DNA of 64,000 nt from contig NZ_JAAKGP010000010.1 in the NCBI RefSeq assembly GCF_011043545.1, forward strand, positions 1 to 64,000, given 5' to 3'. Position numbers and translations under genes: made by a program. Origin of the DNA: Rhodobacter sp. SGA-6-6. Lineage in GTDB: Bacteria; Pseudomonadota; Alphaproteobacteria; Rhodobacterales; Rhodobacteraceae. Below are positions 39,354-48,288 of the stretch, in pieces (position 1 is the first letter of the stretch; each line of letters begins with the position of its first letter). The notes below the pieces were generated by a model that saw nothing but the letters and a program-made list of their open reading frames with translations, was not told the DNA's origin and did not search any database.

Positions 39354-39476
39354 CGCGCCACTTCACAGGCGGATGCGGGCTTGTCGGGGGAGAAATCCCC
39401 GTCGGTCCACCGGTTGTCCCGGATCAAGTCCGGGATGAGAACATCCGCCGAGGCGCAAACCGGAAAGGACATGGAC

Positions 39477-40238
39477 ATGGCGCTCCCCGAGTTTTCCATG
39501 CGTCAGCTGCTTGAAGCTGGCGTTCACTACGGCCACCAGACCGCCCGCTGGAACCCGCGCATGGGCCAGTATATCTATGGCGACCGCAACGGCATCCACA
39601 TCATCGACCTGACCCAGACCGTCCCGATGCTGGACCAGGCGCTGAAAGTCGTGCGCGACACCGTCGCCAAGGGCGGCCGCATCCTCTTCGTCGGCACCAA
39701 GCGCCAGGCGCAAAAGCCGATCGCGGAAGCCGCGGAGAAATGCGCGCAATACTACATGAACCACCGCTGGCTGGGCGGCACGCTGACCAACTGGAAGACC
39801 GTCTCCCAGTCGATCCAGCGGCTGAAGCAGATCGACGAGGTTCTGGCGTCGGGCGGCGAGGGCCTGACCAAGAAGGAACGCCTGAACATGGAACGCGACC
39901 AGGCGAAGCTGCAGGCTTCGCTGGGCGGCATCCGCGAGATGGGCGGCACCCCGGACCTGCTGTTCATCATCGACGTGGGCAAGGAGGATCTGGCGATCCT
40001 CGAAGCGCAGAAGCTGGGCATCCCGGTGGTGGCGGTGGTCGATACCAACTGCAACCCCAAGGGCGTGACCCATGTCATCCCGGGCAACGATGACGCCGCC
40101 CGCGCCATCGCGCTCTACTGCGACCTGGTGGCCCGCGCCGCGCTGGACGGCATGTCGGCGCAACTCGGCGCCGCCGGCGTCGACCTGGGCGCGCTGGAAG
40201 CCGCGCCCGAGGAAGAGGCTGCCGCCGCCGAGGCCTGA
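39477..40238 (+). CDS. rpsB: 30S ribosomal protein S2
   Basis: A 253-residue small-subunit ribosomal protein. S2 signatures are [24 protein letters not shown] near the N-terminus (quoted as [11 protein letters not shown]), [12 protein letters not shown] and [14 protein letters not shown]. The Ala/Glu-rich C-terminal tail is typical of alphaproteobacteria. Of two close ATGs (39471, 39477) the second is better spaced from GGAAAGGA. It is followed by tsf after 81 bases, the standard order. Confidence 0.97.
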   Translation: MALPEFSMRQLLEAGVHYGHQTARWNPRMGQYIYGDRNGIHIIDLTQTVPMLDQALKVVRDTVAKGGRILFVGTKRQAQKPIAEAAEKCAQYYMNHRWLGGTLTNWKTVSQSIQRLKQIDEVLASGGEGLTKKERLNMERDQAKLQASLGGIREMGGTPDLLFIIDVGKEDLAILEAQKLGIPVVAVVDTNCNPKGVTHVIPGNDDAARAIALYCDLVARAALDGMSAQLGAAGVDLGALEAAPEEEAAAAEA

Positions 40239-40319
40239 GATCCCCGACGGGGCCTTGTCACGGAACCGTTGCCCGGCGGCGCTAGCCCGCCGGGACACGC
40301 CGACATTCAGGAGCATGAG

Positions 40320-41228
40320 ATGACGATCACCGCGAGCATGGTGAAGGAACTGCGCGATTCCACCGGCGCAGGCATGATGGACGCCAAGAAGGCGCTGACC
40401 GAGACCAACGGCGACATGGAAGCCGCCGTCGACTGGCTGCGCACCAAGGGCCTGGCCAAGGCCGCCAAGAAGGCCGACCGCATCGCGGCCGAGGGCCTGA
40501 TCGGCGTCGCCGTGGCGGATGGCAAGGGCGTGGCGGTCGAGATCAACTCGGAGACCGACTTCGTCGCCAAGAACGCCGACTTCCAGGCGCTGGTGCGCGA
40601 AGTCGCCAAGGTGGCGCTGGAAACCGGCGAGTCGGTCGAGGTGGTCAAGGCCGCCGACCTGAACGGCAAGACCGTGGACGCGGTGATCCAGGAAGCCATC
40701 GCCCGCATCGGCGAGAACATGACCTTCCGCCGGATGCATGTGCTGGAAGGCGACACCGTGGTCTCCTACGTCCACAACGCCGCGGCCGAGGGCATGGGCA
40801 AGATCGGCGTGCTAGTCGCGCTGAACGGCCCGGCCGACAAGGCGCAGGCCATCGGCAAGCAGTTCGCCATGCACATCGCCGCCACCTCGCCGCTGTCGCT
40901 GTCCGAGGCGACGATGGACCCGGCGGTGGTGGAGCGCGAGCTGGCGGTGCAGACCGCCAAGGCGCTGGAGGAGAACGCCTCCTCCGCCAAGCCGAAGCCC
41001 GAGCAGGTGATCCACAACAACATCATCCCGGGCCGGATGAAGAAGTTCCTCGCAGAGAACACCCTCCTGGGCCAGGCCTTCGTGATCAACCCCGACCAGA
41101 CGGTCGAACAGGCCGCGAAAGAGGCCGGGGTCGAGATCACCGGCTATGCCCGCGTCATGGTGGGCGAGGGCGTCGAGAAGAAGGAAGAGGATTTCGCCGC
41201 CGAAGTCGCCCGGATGGCGCAAGGCTGA
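40320..41228 (+). CDS. tsf: Elongation factor Ts
   Basis: A 302-residue nucleotide-exchange factor that regenerates EF-Tu-GTP. Landmarks are [19 protein letters not shown], the TDFVAKN motif that contacts EF-Tu, and the C-terminal [16 protein letters not shown] lies 6-9 bases before the ATG. It is followed by two strong hairpins, and translation and length are as expected for the family. Confidence 0.97.
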   Translation: MTITASMVKELRDSTGAGMMDAKKALTETNGDMEAAVDWLRTKGLAKAAKKADRIAAEGLIGVAVADGKGVAVEINSETDFVAKNADFQALVREVAKVALETGESVEVVKAADLNGKTVDAVIQEAIARIGENMTFRRMHVLEGDTVVSYVHNAAAEGMGKIGVLVALNGPADKAQAIGKQFAMHIAATSPLSLSEATMDPAVVERELAVQTAKALEENASSAKPKPEQVIHNNIIPGRMKKFLAENTLLGQAFVINPDQTVEQAAKEAGVEITGYARVMVGEGVEKKEEDFAAEVARMAQG

Positions 41229-41268
41229 GATCCCTGCGCCGCCGTATGGATACGGGGGCGGATGGAAG

Positions 41269-41309
41269 AAAGGGGCCGGGGCAGGGGATTGCTCCGGCCC
41301 TTTCCTTTT
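41269..41309 (+). terminator. tsf terminator
   Basis: AAAGG(G)GCCGG (41269-41279) pairs with CCGGCCCTTT (41294-41303), with one bulged G, followed by CCTTTT. It is 40 bases after the tsf stop and is a credible intrinsic terminator for the rpsB-tsf operon. Confidence 0.7.
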
Positions 41310-41320
41310 GCGGCAAAGGA

Positions 41321-41350
41321 AAAGGCCGTGCCCTGCAGGACACGGCCTTT
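41321..41350. terminator. Second bidirectional-looking hairpin after tsf
   Basis: AAAGGCCGTG (41321-41330) and CACGGCCTTT (41341-41350) pair perfectly around CCCTGCAGGA, with A/T-containing outer ends on both strands. It could act as a backup terminator for tsf and a terminator for minus-strand transcripts leaving the LuxR gene. Confidence 0.6.
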
Positions 41351-41572
41351 CCGCTCCGCCGCGCTCCCGCACACCTTCTGGGGATGAGGACTGCGGGCTC
41401 GGGCGGCTGCAGGCGCAGGTCTACCCGTAATTGCGGGCTCTGCGCCTGCCTGTTCCAGGCCAAACGCCACCACTCGCGGAACGCGCGCAGAGTGGCGATT
41501 TCCCCAGCGTCAATCCAGTTGGGAATTCCCTACCTGCCGGAGCCTGTCCTGTCGCAGGACAGGCGGCAGGTT
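41351..41572. other. Gene-free spacer between tsf and the LuxR gene
   Basis: Together with the two hairpins before it, this makes a 344-base stretch without a gene. I see no convincing ORF, tRNA or promoter. A further hairpin lies at 41543-41563 (CCTGTCCTG/CAGGACAGG, loop TCG) within an outer CCTGCC/GGCAGG stem, 2-10 bases beyond the stop of the minus-strand LuxR gene, and is its probable transcript end. Confidence 0.6.
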
Positions 41573-42361
41573 CTATCGCGCCGCCTGCGCCTGCTGGGCG
41601 ACCGGCTCCTGGAAGATCATGTTCAGCAGCGCCGCCTTGGCGACCGCCTGGGCCGTGGTCTCCACCGCCAGCGCCTCGCGCGCCAGCCGCAGGTGCTTTT
41701 CCACCATCGCCGGGCTGACGCCCATCAACAGCGCCACGTCCTGCGTGGTCTTGCCGTCCGCCACCCATTCCAGCGCCTCGCGCTGCCGGGGCGACAGCGC
41801 CCGCGACCGGCTGAGCCGCGGCAGCTGGATGATCTTCAGATGCATCATGTGGGCCACAGCCATGATCTCGCTGCGCTTTTCGGCCCACAGCTTCTCCACG
41901 TCGTCCACGCCTACCCCTGGGTCCGCGGTCAGCCCCAGGGCGCCCTTGGCTCGGGCCGAGGCTTCGGGGAAGCTGAACGACAGCCCGGCCACGATCCCCA
42001 TCGCCGCATTGTGGCGCATGACCTCGGCCTCCTCGGGGCAAAGCTTGCCGGCCGCATAGGCGTCGGTCGCCCATTTCCAGGTGCAGGCGCCGGTGTTGCG
42101 CTCCGCCCAGCGGAACAGCGGCGACCTGGCGTAGAAGCCGCCGCGGAAATAGCGCTGCGCATAGGCCTCGTCGCCGGTGGTCAGGAACAGCGCGTCATCG
42201 GGGTCGCCGATGGTCTTCATGTGCTTGAAGCGGGTGAAGCCGTAGTTGATCTGGGAAAAGCCGAGCGAGGCGAAGTAGTCCTTCGCCAGCCGCCAGACGG
42301 CATCGATGCTTTGCGCCTCGGCGATCTGCGCCAGCAGAGCCAGGACAGGGGTTCCGGTCAT
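41573..42361 (-). CDS. Orphan LuxR-type regulator with autoinducer-binding-like domain
   Basis: A 262-residue transcription regulator. The N-terminal domain (about 15-165) resembles the acyl-homoserine-lactone-binding domain. The C-terminal GerE-type HTH includes LSPRQREALEWVADGKTTQDVALLMGVS, quoted only by its ends LSPRQREALEW and VALLMGVS. In the ligand pocket region YFRGGFYARSPLFRWAER the usual Asp-Pro pair after the conserved Tyr is not evident. No luxI gene is nearby. GGAG precedes the ATG. It is divergent from the FAD oxidoreductase, a plausible target. Confidence 0.88.
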   Translation of the reverse strand: MTGTPVLALLAQIAEAQSIDAVWRLAKDYFASLGFSQINYGFTRFKHMKTIGDPDDALFLTTGDEAYAQRYFRGGFYARSPLFRWAERNTGACTWKWATDAYAAGKLCPEEAEVMRHNAAMGIVAGLSFSFPEASARAKGALGLTADPGVGVDDVEKLWAEKRSEIMAVAHMMHLKIIQLPRLSRSRALSPRQREALEWVADGKTTQDVALLMGVSPAMVEKHLRLAREALAVETTAQAVAKAALLNMIFQEPVAQQAQAAR

Positions 42362-42478
42362 GCCACACACTCCTGCGAACATGGGCGGCGGATGCGGCCG
42401 CGCCCATGGGTTGTCCTTGTCCCCGCATCTGTCATACGTAGACGCATCGGGCCTGTCGAGCCTTGGGAGAGCAGGAAA

Positions 42479-43669
42479 ATGAAGATGACGGCAGATGTCA
42501 TCATCGTCGGAGGGGCGGTGATGGGGTCTTCGATCGCCTGGTGGCTGACGAAGATGCAGCCAGGGCTGGACGTGCTGGTGCTGGAGCGCGACCCGTCCTA
42601 CACCCAGGCCTCGACCGCGCTGTCCGTTGCCTCGATCCGCAGCCAGTTCACCACCGCGGTGAACGTGAGGATTTCCCGGTTCGGAATTGATTTCATACGA
42701 AATTTCGACGAACGGCTTGGCGGCTTGGGCCAGGTTTCCTCGCTGGGGCTGAAGGAGAACGGCTATCTCTTCCTGTCCTCGACGCCCGAGGGCGCGGCGG
42801 CGCTGGCCGAGGTGGCCGCGATGCAGCGCAGCGAAGGGGCTGCGACCGAGCTGTGGTCGCCCGATCAGGTGAAAGCCCGCTTCCCCTGGCTGGAGACCGG
42901 CGACCTGACCGCCGCCACCTTCGGCCCGCGCGACGAGGGCTGGTTCGACAACATGGGCCTGATGGCCGGCTTCCGCAACGCCGCAAAGGCGCAGGGCGCC
43001 CGATTCCTGACCGCGCGGGCCTGCGGCCTGCGGGTGGAAGGCGGCCGGGTGACCGGGGTGGAGATCGAGCCGAAGGACGGGGGCAGGGCGCTGGTCGCCT
43101 GCTCCGCCGTGGTCAACGCCGCCGGCACCCGCGCGGCCGAGGTGCTGTCCTGGGCCGGCCTCGACCTGGCGGTGGAGCCGCGCAAGCGCACCGTCTTCGT
43201 GATCGACGCCCCGAACGCCCGCCATCCCGACGCGCCCTTGCTGGTCGACGCCGGCTTCTACCTGCGGCCCGAGCACGAGCACTGGATCACCGCCACCGTG
43301 CCGCAGGACGACGGCCCTTGCGATTCCAACGACTTCGAGCCCGATCTTCACCTGTTCGAGGAGGTGATCTGGGAACAGCTCTACGCCCGCGCGCCCGGCT
43401 TCGACGCGGTGAAGGTGGTGCGCCATTGGGTCGGCCATTACGCCTACAACCGGCTGGACCAGAACGCCATCCTCGGCCCGCATCCCGATCTGCCGAACCT
43501 CTATCTCTGCAACGGCTTCTCCGGCCACGGGCTGCAACAGGCGCCTGCGGTCGGCCGCAGCCTGGCAGAACACATCCTGACCGGCGGCTGGCAAAGCCTG
43601 GACCTGTCGGACCTGTCGGTGGAAAGGATGCTGAAGGGCGCGGCGTTCCGGGAGCAGGCAATTGTCTGA
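42479..43669 (+). CDS. FAD-dependent amine/glycine-oxidase-like oxidoreductase
   Basis: A 396-residue DAO-family flavoenzyme. FAD-binding GGAVMGSSIAWWL is at residues 11-23, an ALSVASIRSQF segment follows, and the C-terminal FAD signature is LCNGFSGHGLQQAPAVGR. Family members oxidise secondary or tertiary amines or amino acids such as glycine, sarcosine or dimethylglycine; the mitochondrial FOXRED1 group is also similar in layout. The substrate is unknown. GCAGGAAA precedes the ATG. It shares a 117-base divergent region with the LuxR gene. Confidence 0.9.
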   Translation: MKMTADVIIVGGAVMGSSIAWWLTKMQPGLDVLVLERDPSYTQASTALSVASIRSQFTTAVNVRISRFGIDFIRNFDERLGGLGQVSSLGLKENGYLFLSSTPEGAAALAEVAAMQRSEGAATELWSPDQVKARFPWLETGDLTAATFGPRDEGWFDNMGLMAGFRNAAKAQGARFLTARACGLRVEGGRVTGVEIEPKDGGRALVACSAVVNAAGTRAAEVLSWAGLDLAVEPRKRTVFVIDAPNARHPDAPLLVDAGFYLRPEHEHWITATVPQDDGPCDSNDFEPDLHLFEEVIWEQLYARAPGFDAVKVVRHWVGHYAYNRLDQNAILGPHPDLPNLYLCNGFSGHGLQQAPAVGRSLAEHILTGGWQSLDLSDLSVERMLKGAAFREQAIV

Positions 43670-43770
43670 TTTCCGCGAGGTTTCAGGGGGATGAAGGATG
43701 TTCCCTCGGAGGCAGGTTCGGTTAAAAGTTACATAATACTGATTATGCGAAAAAGAGTCATGGCCAACAG

Positions 43771-44361
43771 CTACCGTCCCAACGGCCATTCCTCCAGGAT
43801 TTCCAGCCGCCCCTCTCCTTGAATGCTCTTGACCAGAGCGAAGCTCTCGACCCGCCAGGACAGCGGCACCGTCAGCACATACCGTTCGATGGCCGGACCA
43901 TAGGCCAGCGTCACATGCGCCAGGGTCTTGCCCGGCGGCTTGACCGCAGCGCCGGCCAGGCGCAGCACCTGATAGATCCGCAAGGCCAACGCATCCTGCG
44001 GCTGGGTCGTGGCGCACAGCGCGATGGCCGGATACCCCTTGGGCTTCTGCCCCAGCGTCTCGATCCGGTCGAACACCAGGTCGAGCGGCGGATGGCGGAA
44101 CCCCTCCATCGCCGCCTTCACCTGATCGAGGCTCCTCGCCACCGGCCCCCGCTCCTGCACAAGGCCGAGCAGGCTCAGGTGCAGCGCATCGTGGCGGAAG
44201 GCATAACGGTCCGGCAGCCGCGCGGCCAGGTGCTGCCAGTGCCGGAACATGGCCGCCCGGACCTCGGACGGCGGCACGGTGCAGAAGTAATAGTTGTTCC
44301 CGTCCGCCGGCGGCCAGCCCTGCGGTTCCACCTGCGGCAGATGATCGAAAAGATCGCCCAT
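43771..44361 (-). CDS. 2'-5' RNA ligase/2H phosphoesterase family protein
   Basis: A 196-residue protein with the two His-x-Ser/Thr motifs of the 2H superfamily, HLSL in HDALHLSLLGL and HVTL in LAHVTLAYG, about 90 residues apart. The family includes RNA 2',3'-cyclic phosphodiesterases (ThpR/LigT). The start at 44361 has no strong ribosome site, and the longer ORF to 44406 is less likely. It is convergent with the FAD oxidoreductase, with an AT-richer 101-base spacer, and is 77 bases downstream of livF. Confidence 0.85.
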   Translation of the reverse strand: MGDLFDHLPQVEPQGWPPADGNNYYFCTVPPSEVRAAMFRHWQHLAARLPDRYAFRHDALHLSLLGLVQERGPVARSLDQVKAAMEGFRHPPLDLVFDRIETLGQKPKGYPAIALCATTQPQDALALRIYQVLRLAGAAVKPPGKTLAHVTLAYGPAIERYVLTVPLSWRVESFALVKSIQGEGRLEILEEWPLGR

Positions 44362-44438
44362 GCCGGCACTATGGCACAGCCGGGTCGAGAACAAAAGGGA
44401 AACCATCCGGCCGTCGTTCCCCGGATGAGGCGGCGCCC

Positions 44439-45140
44439 TTACAAATAGAGATGCCGGATCGTGTCGTCCTTGAGCAGCGTTTCGCTGGCGCCGCTGATCG
44501 CGATCTGGCCGCGGATCAGCAGGTAGCCGCGCTCGGCGATGGACAGGGCGGTCTCGGCATTCTGCTCGATCAGCAGCACCGCCTTGCCCTCGTCGCGGAT
44601 GCGCGCCACGATCTGGAAATATTCGCTGATCAGCCGCGGCGAGAGGCCGAGCGAGGGTTCGTCCATCACCACCAGCCGCGGGTCGCCGATCAGCGCGCGG
44701 GCCAGCGCCACCATCGCCTGCTCGCCGCCCGACATGGTGCCGGCCCCCTGCCCCAGACGCTCTTCGATCCGCGGGAACAGCGCCGACATCTTCGCCAGCC
44801 GGTCCTCGAAATCGAGACCCGGGTTGCGGGCGGCGTCGAAGGCCAGCCGCAGGTTCTCGCGCACCGTCAGGGTGGGGAAAAGCCGCCGCCCCTCGGGGAC
44901 GAAGCCGACGCCGAGGCTGGCCAGACGCTCGGGACCGGCCTCCTTCACGTCGCGGCCGGCGATGCGGATCGTGCCGCTGTCGGCGGGCAGAAGCCCGCAG
45001 ATCGCGTTGAAGGTGGTGCTTTTCCCGGCGCCGTTCGGGCCGAGCAGACAGACCATCTCGCCCTCGCCCACCCGCAGCGACACGTCGCGCAGCATCGGCA
45101 CCGGGCCATAGCTGGTGCAGACCCTCTCCATCTCAAGCAT
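44439..45140 (-). CDS. Branched-chain amino acid-type ABC transporter ATPase LivF (system 1)
   Basis: A 233-residue ABC ATPase with Walker A GPNGAGKST, signature MSGGEQAMVALARAL, Walker B LVVMDEP and switch His absent, as is usual for LivF-type proteins with Q or S variants. The tail TLLKDDTIRHLYL is typical of LivF. The start overlaps the livG stop by 8 bases. It is the last gene of the livH-M-G-F operon, which is divergent from livK and the monooxygenase genes. Confidence 0.93.
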   Translation of the reverse strand: MLEMERVCTSYGPVPMLRDVSLRVGEGEMVCLLGPNGAGKSTTFNAICGLLPADSGTIRIAGRDVKEAGPERLASLGVGFVPEGRRLFPTLTVRENLRLAFDAARNPGLDFEDRLAKMSALFPRIEERLGQGAGTMSGGEQAMVALARALIGDPRLVVMDEPSLGLSPRLISEYFQIVARIRDEGKAVLLIEQNAETALSIAERGYLLIRGQIAISGASETLLKDDTIRHLYL

Positions 45141-45921
45141 GTTCTGCCGCCTTCTGTCCGAGATAGGCTTCCTGCACGCGCGGCATCAGCCGCACGTCGG
45201 CGAAATCGCCCTCGGCGATCTTGCGGCCGTAGTCGATCACCGCCACCCGGTCGGGCAGCGCCGCGACCAGCCGCATGTCGTGCTCGATGATCAGGAACGA
45301 CAGGCCCGGCCGTTCCGCCATCACCCGGCGCACATCGGCCATCAGCGCGTCGGTGTCGCGGTCGTCCATCCCGGACGACGGCTCGTCCAGCATGATCACC
45401 CGCGCGTCGGAGGCCAGCGCCCGGGCGATTTCCAGCCGCCGCCGGTCGGCCTGGGGCAGCGCGCCGGCCAGCGTGTTGCGCCGGGCATGGAGATCGGGCG
45501 AGATCGCCCGGATCAGCTCGCCCGCCTTCTCCGCAGCGGCCTCCAGCTCGGCCCGCGCCTTGCCGGGGCGCAAGAGCGCATCCAGCACGCCGGATTTCGT
45601 CCGGCTGTGCATCCCGATCACCACATTGTCGATCAGCGTCAGGTCGTTGAACAGCCGGCTCGACTGGAAGGTGCGCGCGATCCCGGCGGCGGCGATCCTG
45701 TGCGCCGGCCAGCCGGTGATGTCGCGCCCGTCCAGATGCACCGTCCCCGCCGAGGGGCGGTAGATGCCCGAGATCATGTTGAACAGCGTCGATTTCCCGG
45801 CGCCGTTGGGGCCGATGATGCAGAGCACCTCGGAGGGGTTCAGCGCCAGATCCACCTCGCAGACCGCGACGAGGCCGCCGAAGCGGATCGTCAGGCCGCG
45901 GACTTCCAGCAGAGGGGTCAT
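45133..45921 (-). CDS. Branched-chain amino acid-type ABC transporter ATPase LivG (system 1)
   Basis: A 262-residue ABC ATPase of the LivG type. It has Walker A GPNGAGKST, the LivG-specific insert after it (ARTFQSSRLFNDLTLIDNV in part), Walker B VIMLDEPSSGMD and switch region IEHDM. The signature loop reads ALPQADRRRLEIARAL rather than the canonical LSGGQ, a substitution often seen in this subfamily. Its ATG overlaps the livM stop as ATGA. Confidence 0.93.
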   Translation of the reverse strand: MTPLLEVRGLTIRFGGLVAVCEVDLALNPSEVLCIIGPNGAGKSTLFNMISGIYRPSAGTVHLDGRDITGWPAHRIAAAGIARTFQSSRLFNDLTLIDNVVIGMHSRTKSGVLDALLRPGKARAELEAAAEKAGELIRAISPDLHARRNTLAGALPQADRRRLEIARALASDARVIMLDEPSSGMDDRDTDALMADVRRVMAERPGLSFLIIEHDMRLVAALPDRVAVIDYGRKIAEGDFADVRLMPRVQEAYLGQKAAEHA

Positions 45922-47108
45922 CTGTGCTCTCCGTAGTTGCGGGCGCGCTGCGGGAACAGACCCTGCGGGCGCAGGATCAGGAACAGGATCACCACCACGC
46001 CGACGAAGAGCAGCCGGTAGTCCGAGAAGATCCGCAGCTTCTCGGGCAGCATGGTCAGGAAGAAGGCGCCGATGATCACGCCGAGCGTGTTGTCCATGCC
46101 GCCGACGATCACCATGGTCATGATGGTGACCGAGACCAGGAAGGTGAAATTGTCGGGCGAGATGTAGCTGACGTAGAAGGCGTAGATCGTGCCCGCGAAG
46201 GCGGCGAGGAAGGCGTCCACCCCGAAGGCCAGCATCTTGAACCAGACCACGTCGATGCCCTGGCAGCGCGCCGCCAGCGGATCGGCGCGCAAGGCATTCC
46301 AGGCCAGCCCCACCCGGCTTTCGTGCAGGCGCTTGGCGCAGACGATGGACAGGCCCACCAGCGCGGCGGAAAGGTAGTAGAAATTCGCCTGGCTCGGCAG
46401 GCGGAAGCCGAAGGCCTCGATGGGCCTTGCGAAGGAATGGCCGAACAGCTCCGGCGCCGGGATGCCGACAAGCCCGTTCGGCCCGCCGGTCCAGTCGAAG
46501 TTGTTCAGGAGTTGATGCACGACGATGCCGAAGGCGATGGTCACCAGCGCCAGATAGCTTTCCTTCGTCCGCATCGAGGGAAAGCCCAGCAGGAAGCCGA
46601 AGGCCGTCGCCACCACCGCCGCCACCGGCAGCGTCAGCCAGAACGACACGCCGAAGTTCAGCGCCAGCAGCGCCGAGGTATAGGCGCCGATGCCGTAGGA
46701 GGCGCCGGTGGCGAAGTTCGGGATATTGGCGCTGCCGAGCTGGAAGTTCAGCGCCAGCGCCAGCACCGCGTAAAGCATCGAGACGATCAGCAGGTGGAAG
46801 GCATAGCCCGATCCCTGCAGGAAGAAGGGATAGATCAGCACGATCACGGCGCCCAGCAGGGTGGCGAAGCGCTTGCGGTCGTGGAAGGCGGCAACGATCC
46901 GCTCTTCCAGCGCGGGGCGCAGTTGCAGCGCGGCGAAGATCCCTCCCATCAACGCCAGCAGCGCCACGATCACCGCGGTCCTGTCGCTCAGCAGGAAGGA
47001 CCAGAGCAGGATCGCGCTGCCCAGTTCCACCCCGGCCACGATGGCGAGATCGGCGGAAGGGCCGTTGCGGCGGACGAGGGCGGAGGTTGCCTGTGCGGTA
47101 TCGGCCAT
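45918..47108 (-). CDS. Branched-chain amino acid-type ABC permease LivM (system 1)
   Basis: A 396-residue polytopic permease with about ten hydrophobic helices. The core LivM region includes LNFQLGSANIPNFATGASYGIGAYTSALL (landmark NFATGASYGIGAY) and GFLLGFPSMRTKESYLALVTI (landmark RTKESYLA). The N-terminus has about 80 extra residues relative to short LivM proteins, as in many alphaproteobacterial versions. It starts 4 bases after the livH stop. Confidence 0.92.
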   Translation of the reverse strand: MADTAQATSALVRRNGPSADLAIVAGVELGSAILLWSFLLSDRTAVIVALLALMGGIFAALQLRPALEERIVAAFHDRKRFATLLGAVIVLIYPFFLQGSGYAFHLLIVSMLYAVLALALNFQLGSANIPNFATGASYGIGAYTSALLALNFGVSFWLTLPVAAVVATAFGFLLGFPSMRTKESYLALVTIAFGIVVHQLLNNFDWTGGPNGLVGIPAPELFGHSFARPIEAFGFRLPSQANFYYLSAALVGLSIVCAKRLHESRVGLAWNALRADPLAARCQGIDVVWFKMLAFGVDAFLAAFAGTIYAFYVSYISPDNFTFLVSVTIMTMVIVGGMDNTLGVIIGAFFLTMLPEKLRIFSDYRLLFVGVVVILFLILRPQGLFPQRARNYGEHR

Positions 47109-47112
47109 CGGG

Positions 47113-48030
47113 TCAGACCTTCTCGAACACGGGTTTGCCGAGGATGCCCGAGGGCTTCAGCACCAGGACCCCGATCACCAGCAGGAAGATGAACACCAGC
47201 CGGTAGGAGGCGCCGTCCGGCACCGCGATCTGCACCAGCATGTCGATCCCGGCGATCAGCAGGCTGCCGAGGATCGCGCCCTGCATCGAGCCGAGCCCGC
47301 CGATCACCGCCGCCGAGAAGCCGATCAGGCCAAGCTGCACGCCGTAGTCGAACCGCACCACGCCGGCATGGCTGACGAAGAACACCGCCCCCACCGCGCC
47401 CACGGCCGAGGCGATGAAGAAGGTCACGGCGAAGATCCGGTTGGGGCGGATCGCCATCAGCCGGGCGACGGCGCGGTCCTCGGCCACGGCGCGGATGCGC
47501 ACCCCGACCGGCGTGTGGTTCAGCAAGGCGAAGAGCGCGATCACCGTCAGCACGCTGACCGCGATCACGATCAGGCTGAACACCGGCACCACGATGTCGC
47601 CCAGCCGGATCACATCCGTGGCGATGGCGGGAAACGGCTTCGGGTTCGACCCTTGCGGATAAAGCGTGCGGATCAGCTCGCGGATCACGGTGCCGAGCGC
47701 GACCGTGGCCACCAGCGCCATCATCGCCGGCGCCGCGCGGAAGCGCCGGATCACCAGCCAGTCCAGCAGCACACCAAGAAGCCCGATCGCCGCCATCGAG
47801 ATCAGGATCGCCAGCAGAAGCGCCCCCGTCCCCGTCAGCGGCACCGCCCAGGCGGCGACGGCCTGGATCGCCGCCAGCGCGACGAAGGGAGCGGCCATCG
47901 ACACGTCGCCATGCGAGAAATGGATCACGTCGAGCACGCCGAACAACAGGCTGAAGCCAAGCGCGATCAAGGTGTAGATGCTGCCGAGCACCAGCCAGTT
48001 CAGCAGATGCTGCGCGAGCAGAGCGTCCAT
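47113..48030 (-). CDS. Branched-chain amino acid-type ABC permease LivH (system 1)
   Basis: A 305-residue permease with multiple hydrophobic helices and the LivH landmarks GSIYTLIALGFSLLFGVLDVIHFSHGD (quoted as LIALGFSLLFGV and IHFSHGD) and AVIGGLGSMQGAILGSLLI in part. It is the first gene of the livHMGF operon. GGAGGA precedes the ATG. It diverges from livK over a 258-base region carrying alternating TTCTGA/TCAGAA boxes. Confidence 0.92.
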   Translation of the reverse strand: MDALLAQHLLNWLVLGSIYTLIALGFSLLFGVLDVIHFSHGDVSMAAPFVALAAIQAVAAWAVPLTGTGALLLAILISMAAIGLLGVLLDWLVIRRFRAAPAMMALVATVALGTVIRELIRTLYPQGSNPKPFPAIATDVIRLGDIVVPVFSLIVIAVSVLTVIALFALLNHTPVGVRIRAVAEDRAVARLMAIRPNRIFAVTFFIASAVGAVGAVFFVSHAGVVRFDYGVQLGLIGFSAAVIGGLGSMQGAILGSLLIAGIDMLVQIAVPDGASYRLVFIFLLVIGVLVLKPSGILGKPVFEKV

Positions 48031-48133
48031 CCGGAATCCTCCCGAGTTTATATGCCGCGGCTGTTTTGTGACTCCGAATAGTCGCTGGCCGTCCTTCGGG
48101 GCAAAGGAAAAGGCTCATTTCACACCAAGGTTT

Positions 48134-48169
48134 TTCTGAGGCAGCAGATCAGAATTTGCGACTTTCTGA
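48134..48169. promoter_or_regulatory. Three alternating TTCTGA/TCAGAA boxes, probable LysR operator
   Basis: TTCTGA (48134-48139), TCAGAA (48149-48154) and TTCTGA (48164-48169) are spaced exactly 9 bases apart, which gives two overlapping perfect dyads with a 15-base period. They lie in the livH/livK divergent region, 104 bases from livH and 120 from livK. LysR-type regulators typically bind interrupted dyads in divergent promoter regions, and a LysR gene lies downstream at 52884. The link to that regulator is inference. Confidence 0.6.
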
Positions 48170-48288
48170 CGCAGACCCGATCCAACACTCTGCACGGGCA
48201 GAACAGCGCAGCCGGCGGGCTGGTGCGGCGGCATTCCGGCCGGTCCGCCCGGAAGAAACGTCCACGAAAAAGCTACAGGGAGTTGCTC

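Noticed and set aside
42411-42440. Lux-box-like dyad in the LuxR/FAD-oxidoreductase spacer
   Set aside because: Only short GTC...GAC arms are symmetric around CATACGTA. This is too weak to report as an operator; a TTGTCC/CATACG promoter with 16-base spacing is possible but not strong.
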